This document shows, piece after piece, positions 47,866-58,144 of a stretch of 64,000 nucleotides of DNA (position 1 is the first letter of the stretch; each line of letters begins with the position of its first letter). The notes below the pieces were generated by a model. The model did not search any database and was not told the origin of the DNA. It saw only the letters and a program-made list of their open reading frames with translations. A program made the translations under genes and the position numbers. The stretch comes from Linnemannia hyalina (taxonomy: Eukaryota; Mortierellomycota; Mortierellomycetes; Mortierellales; Mortierellaceae). Where the stretch lies: contig JAHRHY010000023.1 in the NCBI GenBank assembly GCA_019671135.1, forward strand, positions 434,001-498,000. Direction: 5' to 3'.

Positions 47866-48456
47866 TCAACGCTTGCACTTCCTTCTTTTTGTTTTGGGGG
47901 TGCCGGATTGGCTGTGTGTTGGACATGGTTACCATTGAGGTTTTCTTGTTTTGTTGCTGTCGTGTGCTCGTTCTTTCTTTTTACAGTGTAAAATAAAGGG
48001 AGAAATTTTTTTGCCTTGCCACGCGAGCACAAACCATGCATACAGATGTATGCGCCTGTCTGAAGCATCGCTGGATTGATTGCATGCAGTTGCAGACTCT
48101 TTTCTTTTGCAAAGCTATGCTTGACTCCCCATCCTTTTATTTTTTTCTATTTGACGGAGGCTTTCGTGGTGCGCATCGGTGGGTTGTCAATGACAGGGCT
48201 GGGTAAGCGAGGCCAGTGATGAATGAGGAGTGGTACTGCTGCACTACGTTTATTTGTTCATGCTCACCATTTTGCCTTCAAACGTGTTTGCACCAGCCAT
48301 TCTCAATCTCGACGTCGAAACATGCAGCACCCATTCCAACCCACATTCACCTTAACTCCCTTCTTCTCATCCGCGATTCAAAAGACAATAAAGAAGACTG
48401 GTTTTAACGAACGGAATGAAACGCATATTTGTGTCACGTATCATGGACTCGTTTTC
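47858..48456 (+). repeat. Dispersed repeat, copy B (downstream of tRNA-Arg)
   Basis: This is the partner of the inverted block at 12003-12534. Similarity begins with ATAGATCATCAAC, the 3' strand of the tRNA acceptor stem plus flank, and continues to GACTCGTTTT at about 48456. A segment of about 65 bp (47895-47963) is absent from copy A. Nearly all differences elsewhere are single-base or short indels, and frames are broken in both copies, so the conservation does not look like coding constraint. Confidence 0.8.
47886..47890 (+). terminator. RNA polymerase III terminator of tRNA-Arg
   Basis: TTTTT lies 20 nt after the tRNA gene, the usual pol III stop. A related TTCTTTTTGTTTT is kept in repeat copy A. 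Confidence 0.75.
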
Positions 48457-49441
48457 TTACTTTCAATGGCACCATCCCCTCTTTCTTCCCTTCGCCTTCC
48501 ATTCCCTCTGCTTCTCTCCCGTTATCACTCTCTCTCTCCATCGTCCTTTGTTCCTCGCTCCATTTCTTTCCTCACTATTTGGAGAAATGTCAAAAATATA
48601 CGGTTTTGTGATATCTCGTCCAATCTCGATGACTTTGAGGTATATGATTTTCTTGAAGGTGCACATGTTTTGTCCTGCATATCAAAAAATGGATTGAGAA
48701 TGGGCACCGAGTGGGGGTTCTACCGCGACTACAAGGACGCCAACGGCACTAGCATTAACCTTACACTTCCTTTCCTTTCAAGCAACAGAAGGAAAAAAAA
48801 GAGGGTGTACGTGGCATGTCGTTTCGTTGATTCTCAATTCTTGCCTTAAAATGCGCACTCGGGATAAAAAGGAATAGGGGGAGACAAACGAGAGAAGGGA
48901 AAAGGGGAGGAATGAAATGAGGGGGAAGAAACGTAAAGATTGGATATAGATCGACCAAACGAAGGAAAAGGAGTGCACAGATGTAGTATAGACAAGGCAC
49001 TGCAGGATCGAGGATCGGGGAAAAGAAGCGGTCCTGTGAATTAAGGAAGGATGCGATAAAGAATAGGGAGAGGGAATAATAAGCGAAACGAATGGGGAGG
49101 GTATGGAGATGTGGGTGCCATAGAGTATCTCATTTTTTGTTTTGGTGTATAGTGATACGCGAGGTTGCTGAAGGATCAAGACGCGTGAAGGTCATCTTTT
49201 TTGTTGTTTTTAGTTTGAATGTCAAAGATGAAACGCGTCCACGTCAAAAATATAAAAACCATTGTAACTCGATATCTTCCGTAACGTCTGCGGACCAGTC
49301 CTGCTGCGCGGCCCAGATCTTCAGGTCTAAATGATTAAACCCCGTCAATCATCCAATCTGCCTGTAGAAGGTATCCAGATATCTGAGCACAGTGTGCTGC
49401 CCTGGGGTGAGTCGATTCCAGTCCTTATCGCGAATGTAAAA
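48457..49441. other. Non-coding region after repeat copy B
   Basis: About 980 bp with CT-rich and purine-rich segments. The minus-strand frames (48761-49179) are pyrimidine-rich artefacts. No gene is supported. Confidence 0.45.
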
Positions 49442-50640
49442 TTACTTGTCCTCCTCTCCACCAAAGTCAACCGCAAGCTCAGGTTTCCGGATCTTGGTCG
49501 ACGCACAGGGTTGAGAAACAGCGACCTTTAGGAGTATGTGAGCAAGGTAGGCGGTGACAAACTCCTGAAAGTGCCCCGCTCGGCGAAGAATCTTTCCAAT
49601 AGTGTCGCCTTGTAAGACCTTCCACAATCAAATGAATATGAACCAACGGATCCATCTGGAGCTCGAGCCCAAATCCAATCCGATTGATCATCGAGCCCCT
49701 TGACCGGAACCAGATGTACTCCAGTATGTGCGTGTCCATGCGTACGGCTATATCAGTCATCACCGACAATGATATACCCCCGTCATTATCGTCCTATTGC
49801 TTCAGTCTCCGAATCTTAGGGGAATGACAGAAAATGGGTGTAGCGGCTTGGTCGATGTTGAACAGGTGGACCATCCTGGGTAACGCCAGGCTCACAAGCT
49901 CGGGACAGACGCTGAGCATGGGGACAACCGCCATAACCTCATAATCCCAAGCGCTGATAATCGTCCAGTCCGTCAGAGCATGGCAAATTTGTTGCTCGTA
50001 TTCCACCAGAACTTCCGACGCCCAAGGTACAGCAGCGACCTCATTCGCGACCTCATTCGCGACATGTATTCCCGATGGCTTAGTGTAATCCTCCAGATCC
50101 TTTGGCTTCAGGTGGAAATCCTTGAGAGGCAAAGGACAACTGACAAAGAAGCCCAATACGGTCTGCTGGGCTTCAAGTTCCGGGATAATGAGTGTCAGCC
50201 GTAGAGATTCCAGCATTGAACATTCCGAAAGTGCGTCTCACAGGCGGGACAGTTCCACGTTGTTCGTGACCGGTAATAGGTCAATAATAATACTGCGGAG
50301 GTGAGGGCTCGAACTCATAGCATGGCACAGCTGGAAAATCTGTAGGTCTGACAAATTGGCCTTAAAACGGAGATGGGTCAAGCTCACCATAAGACGGGGG
50401 AAACTCGGTGACGTCACGGTCGGGCTCTCCTAGATGCTGGTGTCTCCGTTGGAGAGCTGTTGTTGGAGGTGGTGTCGGTGGCGGCAGCCAATGCAGTGTG
50501 ATAATAGGCGACAAGGAAGAGTGGGCCATAGGTGATGCTGGAAACAACGTGATAGTTCCGTTCCAAGGATAGGTCAAACTCCAGGTATGAACAGCATCCG
50601 CTTGTTGCTGGTGTTGATTGTGTGGAAGAGACGAAGCAAG
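49442..50640 (-). pseudogene. Decayed leucine-rich-repeat (F-box type) gene
   Basis: The minus strand carries leucine-rich text split over frames: SLTHLRFKANLSDLQIFQLC up to an in-frame TGA near 50235, then SECSMLESLRLTLIIPELEA (50216 down to 49794) ending in TAG, then SRGSMINRIGFGLELQMDPL and HIHLIVEGL (about 49695-49625), and a shifted frame with FQEFVTAYLAHILLKVAVS to 49442. At least two premature stops and two frameshifts break it. The style matches the leucine-rich part of the F-box family at 8967 and 51308. No intact F-box was found upstream. Confidence 0.7.
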
Positions 50641-50930
50641 AGGGGCTTGTAGAGGTAATGACAAGTTTGCATGCGGGAATTCAGAGTCGACGCATGAATA
50701 TGAGCATTTATTGTCTTAAGAAAGGAAGGGGGATATTTTTGTGATTGGTTGTTGTAGGAGACAGTCCGTGTGGTAGGGTAGTGAGATAAACGTGAAAGGT
50801 GCGAAGGAATGAAAGGATAGAAAGAAACAGGAACTGGAAAGAATGAGAGAAGAACAAACAACGACCCTGCCAAGCAGCAGTCCACAGAGATAAGGATTGT
50901 GTGTGAGAAACAAACATAGAGATGACATGA

Positions 50931-51173
50931 GCCATACAAACCAAGAGGCACAAATCCTGCAACCGTGCGTTGCACAAGAAGAAAAGCCGCTCGATTGTGA
51001 AGGTGCACACACAAGAGGGCAAGGATGGCACCAAGGAGGAGACTCTGCCCATGGTTCATGGTTACCATCAACACGTCCACTTCGCCCTGGAGGATGGCGA
51101 CGCGCACAGATCAAGCTATGTTCCAGATAAACTCTCAGGTCCGATAGGTTATGACTGGCTGGGTGGCTTTTGA
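50931..51173 (+). pseudogene. Orphan coding fragment, family unknown
   Basis: An 81-codon frame without its own start, following a TGA, reads KVHTQEGKDGTKEETLPMVH and HVHFALEDGDAHRSSYVPDK. Codon use resembles genuine genes of this window (GAG, AAG, GGC, CTG), and the charged composition looks like globular protein. It has no signal, no neighbouring exon of the same phase that I could find, and no family I recognise. It may be an internal exon left from a decayed gene or an exon of a short gene that overlaps the F-box promoter at 51308. Confidence 0.35.
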
Positions 51174-51307
51174 CTTCTCCGAAATCAAATCATGACGCAC
51201 GTCCTTTTTTCCTCCTTCCCTTCTTCCCAACACCTTATCTTTTTCCGACCCAAAATCTTGTCCGACAAACAACACACCCCACACACACACTTCGGAGAAA
51301 TACAGCA

Positions 51308-52849
51308 ATGTATCGTCAACAACAACCATCGACCAACAGCAGCAGCAACAGCAACGAAAACACCAACAACAACAACATTACAACCACCGCCGCCACCCGT
51401 GCGCTCAATCTTCCAGAAATCCGGTTCCTCATCTCCACCTATCTCCCAGCCAGACACTGTGTTTCCTGCCTCCTCGTCTCCAAATCCTTCTACACCACCT
51501 TCCTCCCCCGGATCTGGCGATCCCCCAACCTATACCCTTACCCACTCACCTCCAAGAATGCAAACTTTTCGGCGGCGTTGGTGGGGAAGCATGCACATCT
51601 TTTGCAGGAGATTGGGCCGTTATTTAGCGCGAAGCAGTTTTCGTTTTTGGCGGATGTGCGGCTGGAGGGGTTGAGGAGTGTTACGGTGCATCAGCTTAGG
51701 ACTTTGCACGATAGTGAGGCGTTTGGTAAGGTTTTGCTGAGCCAGAGGCAGTTGGGAGTTGTGTTGAGGTTGGAAGAGTTCACGTCACACGGACATCCAA
51801 TCGATGCTGAGTCACTTGTTTGGCTAGGGATCTTGCCTTGCTTGCTGACATCTTTTTCCAAGACCGAGATGTCTATGGCACGTCAATTGCCTTCTACAAA
51901 CTCGCTGAGGTGCCTAACTCTGGAGAAGATGAACATGGACCACAGCACTTTCTCAGACGTACTCCGATACTCGCCTCACCTCACGGACCTCACTCTCGCA
52001 AAAGTTGTCTTCACCTCACCCTCATCGCCTTCCTCAGAGACACCCCTATTCACAAGCATGAGCATCCGCACTCTAATCGCAACAATCCACCAAACCCTCT
52101 ACCTCGGCCACCAAGACTGCACACCCACACCACTCCTGGCGCACCTCCCAGCCCTCACAACCTGGAAGATCCCCCTCACTGACTTTCAGGACATGGACAT
52201 AAAACCAACTCTCGCCCAGTCACTCCACCAAGCCATCAACACACATACCCCACTTCTCACAAGTCTTGAATTCCGCTGGGGAACCACGGCCTTGATCAAC
52301 AGTCTACTCACTAGCGCATTTTCGGACGTCAGGATCAAGAGGATCGAGTCCACGCACCATCGGAGTAGGGATAAGTGTATTCTTGACGGGATGATGCCCG
52401 GGATCTTGAGGCATGCGCGCTCACTCGTGGCGGTATCCTTGTCAGCATTCAACCTCAAGTCCACCTTCCATAACCCAACACCACCACCATCGCCTCAGCT
52501 GGATCCTTCGGACACGATGTTTTCCAAGTTGATGCGATCATGCCCTCGCCTGAGGGTCCTATCGATCCCTGATTACACCGCGAGAATCGAGTCCTTCGAG
52601 CAGGCTGAAGAGTGGGCGTGTCAGGATCTAGAATCTCTCCATGTGAAGGTTCAAGGACTGGATGAGGTGGATGCCTGCTTGACCAAGATTAAGGCCCTCA
52701 GGAACAGTAATGCCTGGCGATCATCAGGACAAATGGAGGTAGAGGGGGTTGGGATTGGTGATCGTGTTATCAAGAGTCTAATCGGTCTTTGCTGCTTGAA
52801 GACTGTCTGGTTGGGGACCAAAGTGGTGTACTTGGCGACGATTCCATAG
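51308..52849 (+). CDS. F-box protein with leucine-rich-like region
   Basis: A single exon encodes 513 residues from the ATG at 51308, after a Q/S/N-rich N-terminus. Residues of about 31-75 form the F-box (ALNLPEIRFLISTYLPARHC, then VSKSFYTTFLPRIWR). The remainder holds repeats such as LRCLTLEKMNMDHSTF and LRVLSIPDYTARI. It presumably bridges Skp1 of an SCF ubiquitin ligase to an unknown target. It is not closely similar to the gene at 8967 beyond the shared layout. Neighbouring relics on the left suggest this is a site where F-box genes arise and decay. Confidence 0.85.
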   Translation: MYRQQQPSTNSSSNSNENTNNNNITTTAATRALNLPEIRFLISTYLPARHCVSCLLVSKSFYTTFLPRIWRSPNLYPYPLTSKNANFSAALVGKHAHLLQEIGPLFSAKQFSFLADVRLEGLRSVTVHQLRTLHDSEAFGKVLLSQRQLGVVLRLEEFTSHGHPIDAESLVWLGILPCLLTSFSKTEMSMARQLPSTNSLRCLTLEKMNMDHSTFSDVLRYSPHLTDLTLAKVVFTSPSSPSSETPLFTSMSIRTLIATIHQTLYLGHQDCTPTPLLAHLPALTTWKIPLTDFQDMDIKPTLAQSLHQAINTHTPLLTSLEFRWGTTALINSLLTSAFSDVRIKRIESTHHRSRDKCILDGMMPGILRHARSLVAVSLSAFNLKSTFHNPTPPPSPQLDPSDTMFSKLMRSCPRLRVLSIPDYTARIESFEQAEEWACQDLESLHVKVQGLDEVDACLTKIKALRNSNAWRSSGQMEVEGVGIGDRVIKSLIGLCCLKTVWLGTKVVYLATIP

Positions 52850-53109
52850 GAATACCACATTTCCCTCCACGTTACCCTATTCACTTTTGAAACTTTAACT
52901 TAATACATTTGAAAGATGTTTGTAAAGAGCAACTTTGGGCCATGCGGAGCAAATAATGTGCAATGATGTGCATGCAGAAACGTGTATAACCGTATTTATA
53001 TTACTGTATTACTGTATCAGTAATAGAAGACGTGGAAAGAAGAAAACCGAATGCTCTCGCGCGTGTAAAAAATAATAATAAAGGGATATAAAATAAAAAA
53101 GAGGGACGT

Positions 53110-53486
53110 TTAGGCGTCATCCGTAAAGTCCTCTTCCGAATCCACGACATAGGGTTGGGAAGATTCCTCTCAAACTTGAATAGATCCGTATCAACAGTTG
53201 AAAAAACACCGCCTCTTTTAGCCTGGGTCAATGACCCACCATTCACTTGCCCTCCTTCTGTCCTGCCATGGCCGAAAACAACCCCGTCAGCTCTTCCGAC
53301 TTTGACAGCCCCGCCAGGCAATCCAGCCAGCCCCGTTTCCGACTCGTCTTATCGCCGTCACCTAATCTCAGCAATCCGAGGAAGACGTTCTTGACGTAAT
53401 GGGCGTATCCGATATCGTCATACTTGAACATATCGCTACCCATGGCCAGGTCCTCATTCACTGTCATACCGCGAAGTCGATGGGAC
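53110..53486 (-). pseudogene. 3' part of an unknown gene, with a possible GC-AG intron
   Basis: Two exons can be joined: 53486..53251 and 53168..53110. The first begins after a CTCTAG acceptor and encodes GMTVNEDLAMGSDMFKYDDI and HYVKNVFLGLLRLGDGDK; the second encodes ESSQPYVVDSEEDFTDDA and a stop. Only a GC donor (G|GCAAGT) with TTTGAG acceptor keeps the frame, giving KEEESSQP across the join. Upstream, VVDEAHTFKSL lies in another phase and no start was found before the neighbouring gene's 3' end, so the gene is truncated or decayed at its 5' end. An acidic tail and AATAAA signals downstream suggest a once-functional 3' end. The family is unknown. Confidence 0.4.
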
Positions 53487-53819
53487 CTAGAGATTTAAAT
53501 GTGTGGGCCTCGTCAACGACCTAATCCCGTGCAAAAGAAAGCAGTTTGATTGTGAAAAAAAGGAAGAAGTCCATTTCTAATGTCCTTTCAAACCGCAAAT
53601 CGCCAACCAGGATGCATTGACAACAACATAAAAAAAAAAAAGCCAAGAATTAACACAAAAGTTTGTTGCAAGACAAAAAAAGTGGGAATGCATTATTAAC
53701 AAAAAAGATTTAAAAGTAATGGGTGTGCTAGTTGTTGCAATGTGCAAGTGTGTGGTGGGTGTGTGGGTGTGTGTGTGATATCTAAAAAAAAAATGTGTGA
53801 TGAGTGGGTGTGTCGTTCT
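53487..53819. other. Gap before the bHLH gene end
   Basis: About 330 bp. It contains the VVDEAHTFKSL trace (about 53519-53487, minus), A-runs and a GTGTGTGGG-type simple repeat close to the bHLH stop. No complete gene. Confidence 0.4.
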
Positions 53820-56800
53820 CTATGTAGCATCCACCATTTCCTGGTCCTCGCTTTCCTCATCATCCTCGTCATCGTCATCCTCATCCTCGTCGACCTTCCC
53901 GCCTTTCGCCTTGGTTCCATTAGGCTGAAACTTCTTGGTAGCCAAGGGGAGAGCGGCTGGGGGCAATGGCTCCATGATCGTATCGCCGTCCTTGCTTTGA
54001 ATCGACGACGCTCCATTTACAGACTCAGCAAGCGCAGCAGTAGCCGGGGTTGAAGATGACAGTGCCGAAGCAGGAGTAGAGCTTGGTCCGCCCTTTGCTG
54101 ACTTCTTGTTAGCAGTACTGCTGGCACCGCTACTGCCTTTGGATCCCGAGACAGACTTGTTGTTGGCAGGCTTCTTGGCCTTGAATGTCGTAGATATATC
54201 CTCATCGCTGTCCTCGCCATCACCTTGACTATCCTTGCCTCCCTTACTCTGACCTCCAGGCTGGGTACGAGCAGCCTCGACGGCCAAGGCACTCATCTCA
54301 GCAATCTCTGCAGCACGGGCAGCGGCATCGGTCTCCTTGCTAATCGACTTCTTTAGCTCCTCCTCGGGTATCGTCCAAGACTCCAGCAATCCAACCTTCC
54401 TGGTCTCCTCCGCCTTCGCCTCTCCTTCTGCATCCTTGTCGGTCACAGGCGGGGCCACAGACACGGACTTGTATGGGCTATCGTCGGGCAAGGTCACCAT
54501 CCAAGCCTTCATCGCGTTCTTCATAAACTCATGCTCCGCTCGGACACGCGCCAGTTCCAAATCCCGATTCGCAACCTCCGCCTTAAGATTACAGATATAA
54601 TCAAACGACTTCTTCAACAAAAAGACCTTGGATGGGGATTTCTCTTGGATATTGGGGATCATCTGTCGCAGGTCATCGAAGCAGTTCTTGAGCGAGTCTC
54701 GTCGCTTCTGCTCCGCGGCCTTGTGGGATGTCCTGCGGAGCTCGATACCAGAATGGAGATCGGTATTGTACGATAAGCCCAGTGCCCTATTAAGATCCAA
54801 AGGTGTTTGGTGGTGGAGGAAAAAAAAATAGAATTAATTACCAGGGGCCAATAAGCAAGCAATTTGTAATCGATATTACAAACAAAGAATAAAGTGGCCA
54901 ATCGAGCAATAACTTACGTATGATCGCCATCCAGGATGTTCTGGTAGTTGGACTTGGACGCCAGCCTGGCCATGGCCTCACTGGGTGATACTATTAAGCG
55001 TAGATTGACAGAATATAACCGGTCCGGTCAGCACTGCGGGGTAGGAGTAGTCTACATCTTCAGCGTCAAGAAAAAAAATGCAAACCGACAAAAATAACAT
55101 GAACATACCTCCAGGTAACCAAGGCTTCAAGCTGGGAGAGACGAGCAAGGGCTGCATACGGGGAGAGACCATCATCGAGGTACTGCCGCGGTGGGCCATG
55201 TGCGTAGGCTTGAGGGCGGGCGAAATCAGAGAGAATCCGTTAGCTGGTGGGGGCATGGGGGAGATCATGGAAGATCCAGGCGTAAGGGGTACTTGACGGG
55301 GCGTAGAGGGGGCCAAGATGCCAGATCCGATAGCATCTCCATTTGCCTGGCGTTTGGTCCCCCTCTTTTGTGCCGAGGAACTTGTTGGGGTCGAAGAAGT
55401 GGATGAGGATGCGGAAGTTGTCGAATTGGGCTCTGCCGCAGCTGTGGCAGCTGTGGCAGCAGTGGCAGGAGTAGAGGGGAGGTCTCCAGAGGCAGAAGTA
55501 GGTGTGGAAGAGTGGTTGGATCCTGTTTTAACCTTGGCGTGAACTCCAAATTTGGGAGACGAGGTTGGTGTCGATTCAGACCCAGATCCTGCTCCCAAGT
55601 TCATGAGCGATGCGGGGGTGACGGGTGCGAGAGCGGACTTCGGTGCAATCGATACGGATGATGCTGCTAGTCCGGCCGTAGGGTTGGCCACGGCAACAGA
55701 GCTGCCGGGACTCTTGTTGACCGTTCCGTTTTCTGCGATCGGTTTCAATGCTGGCGATGGTTGGGCGGCAGATATGGGTTGATGGATGGAAAGTTGATGC
55801 TGGTTCTGCGCGATAACATGCTGGGGCTGAACCAAGCTGAGTTGCCTCTGGGTATTCAAAGCCTGGTTCTGCGATGCTGAAGGCAGAATCATCGGTGACC
55901 GTGGTGGAGGCATCATGGACGAGGCTGGCAGAGCGAAAAGAGCCGGACTGAGGGGACCATTCGATAAATTGACAAAGCCCAAGGGAGATGACGGCACCAT
56001 CGAAAGCTGGTGCATGTTGGTCACCAAACGAGGTGAAGGGGACGCCTGCGTTGTTTGACTGCTTGGGTGGGCTGTCGATATGAGGAGGGGTGACGGACTT
56101 GGCCGATTGGTAGGAAAGTGCATGGTGAGGGGTGATGCTGGTGCGATTGGTGAGGACCGTGGCCGACTTGCTTGCTGTTTCCGAAGGGTCGCTGGAGACA
56201 TCGGGCTGGCGATGGGGCGCAATGCAGGAGAGTTCTTGGAGAGGGCCACTCTGACAGGGCCTGCCGATCGAGGCACAGCAGGGGTCAGCCCATTGGTGAC
56301 ACGCTCAACGGTCGTTTTCCGCTTCATAGGTGGGCGTTGTTGCTGAGCGTTGAGCGCTGGACTCCGCATATCGATCCGAGGTGTCTTGCTTCCAGACGCT
56401 TGAGAAATCTGGCTTTGTTGTTGTTGGAACTGAAGCTGTTGTTGGTTCTGTTGGGTTTGGAGCTGCTGTTGTTGCGACAAATCCACCTGCGGCTGAGATT
56501 GAAGTTGCTGAAGTTGTTGTTGGAGTTGCTGCTGGGCCGATTGAGCCTGGTGGAGCTGCATAGGCAGCGGGCTAAAACTCTGGCCGGAAAAAGAGAGATA
56601 ATCGATAGCGGATGTCCGGTGAGGCTGCAGTGCTGGGGAGGTGAGCGGTGAAAATATCTCGTTGGCTGTCGACAGGGCGTGCGGGAGATTTGAGTACGGG
56701 TGGGACGGGGTCATCGCGGGCGAGATCAAGGGCGTAAAGAATACCTAGAGCATAGAACCAATGAGGGAAGTCTTAGAAAAGGTTTTCCTTTGTTGCGGGT

Positions 56801-57372
56801 CGAGTTGAGATTGGTCCATGGCCTATTCAATCGATTCTGTTCGTCGTTTTTTGCTCATATACATAAGCATCGGGCGGGGTAAAAAAAAACGCAATCCTGA
56901 ACAGCTGGTCAGTTGGACAGTTGGATCCCATCCTGGTACTCGCTCCTTGGTATGTTCTTCTTCTGTTGGGAAAAGAAGCACAGGCATATGACAAAGTACT
57001 CAGAATCTTCTACTTTTTTACCTCGTCGTCGTCAAATTGGTCCGTAATCACCATGGCTGCTGCATCTGTTGTATCCGGTGCGGGTGCGATTCCAAGAGGC
57101 GACATGTATTGAGTGTAATCCGTGTTGTAAAAGTCGCTGGAGGCAGGGGTGAGTAGCTGCTCCTGCTGACTGGCTGGAATAGGGTGGACCAATTGTGCTT
57201 GTTGTTGCTGTTGTTGTTGGACATGGTGGTGATGTGGAGAATGGAAATTCTGCTGCTGCTGTTGTTGTTGTGTTGGTTGCTGCTGTTGCTGTTGCAACTG
57301 TTGTTGAAGCTGTTGCTGCTGCTGCTGCTGCTGCTGGTGAAGTTGCTGCTGCTGCTGTTGGTGCAAGAACAA

Positions 57373-57405
<33 letters not shown>

Positions 57406-57792
57406 TAACTGCTGCTGTAATGACTGGGCGATCTTGTCCGGGTTTGTCTGGAAAACGGGAGTGGTTGATGCGGAGGCGGGAACCATCATATCTGTCGAAA
57501 GTGCGGATGGATGAAAATCAAATCCTCCTGATGACACAGGGACGGTGTTGATCGACCCAGCCTGTATACCATTGCTGATAGTGGTGTTGTTGTTATTGCT
57601 GTTGTTGCCATTGTCCTGGAGCAGCATGTTGTGCAGCTCCCTGTGTTGGTCCTGCTGTTGGTGTTGCTGCAGCTGAAGTTGCTGCTGGTGCTGTTGGAGG
57701 TTTGCCTGGGTGGGATCGAATGAAAAGTCGTTCAACGAGAGTTCCAGGCCGGGCTGATCCAGGCTGAATGTGTCGTCAAAGTTGAAGGCCAT
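53820..57792 (-). CDS. Large polyglutamine bHLH-zipper transcription factor
   Basis: Four exons (57792..57022, 56744..55109, 54990..54918, 54786..53820) encode 1,148 residues. The N-terminus (MAFNFDDTFSLDQPG) is followed by long Q/H tracts coded by mixed CAG and CAA, then an S/P-rich region with repeated SP motifs. The bHLH lies at about 845-895: RRTSHKAAEQKRRDSLKNCF, DDLRQMIP, VFLLKKSFDYICNL. It has the H-x3-E-x3-R basic signature expected for CACGTG boxes, and a heptad region follows (about 896-925). An A/S/K-rich tail ends in a very acidic stretch. Among known families it resembles Max/Mlx-type and fungal Ino/Pho4-type factors. It is nuclear by inference; targets are unknown. Confidence 0.85.
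57190..57420 (-). repeat. CAG/CAA polyglutamine-coding tract
   Basis: Exon 1 of the bHLH gene holds several consecutive runs of glutamine codons (up to about 9-10 in a row), interrupted by LH, PT and FH residues. The mixed codons limit slippage but length variation between strains is likely. Confidence 0.85.
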
Positions 57793-58097
57793 TGTTACTT
57801 GTGCGCTGTCTATTGTTGCGTTCGTGGGTATGTTGGTAACTTCCAGTTCCAATGAACTGACCGAGTGTAGCGTCAGTTGCTCGTTCACTGTATCCTCAAT
57901 TAGTCTTCCCAAAGATCGAATCGATTGAGCGACTTCCTGTGTGCTTGCTTCAAGGGACCGTTGTTTGATGAAAAGGAAGGGATATGCAACGAAACGTCAG
58001 GGCAGTTAGGTCAAAAGGGCGAGTGGGGTGACCTGGGGGACGACGGGAACCAGCAGGGTAAGTAGGTGCTTGGCTTGTCCGAAGTGACGCTGCTGAA

Positions 58098-58098
<1 letters not shown>
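57793..58098. other. bHLH leader
   Basis: Open frame upstream of the ATG at 57792 runs to about 57912 without an ATG; I treat it as leader. Confidence 0.4.
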
Positions 58099-58143
<45 letters not shown>

Positions 58144-58144
58144 G
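58099..58144. repeat. (GTT)n microsatellite, about 15 units
   Basis: A perfect GTT run lies about 310 bp upstream of the bHLH start, where on the coding strand it reads (AAC)n or (CAA)n. It could be in the leader or promoter. Confidence 0.9.

Noticed and set aside
48761..49179. Minus-strand frames rich in F, S, P and L
   Set aside because: They come from pyrimidine-rich DNA; no start context, family or codon bias supports a membrane protein.
57184..57551. Plus-strand frames full of leucine or valine/alanine
   Set aside because: They are the antisense of the CAG/CAA polyglutamine tract, not membrane proteins.
58099..58144. Regular repeat resembling a small array
   Set aside because: It is a perfect trinucleotide microsatellite with no spacers, so not a CRISPR array; the genome is eukaryotic.
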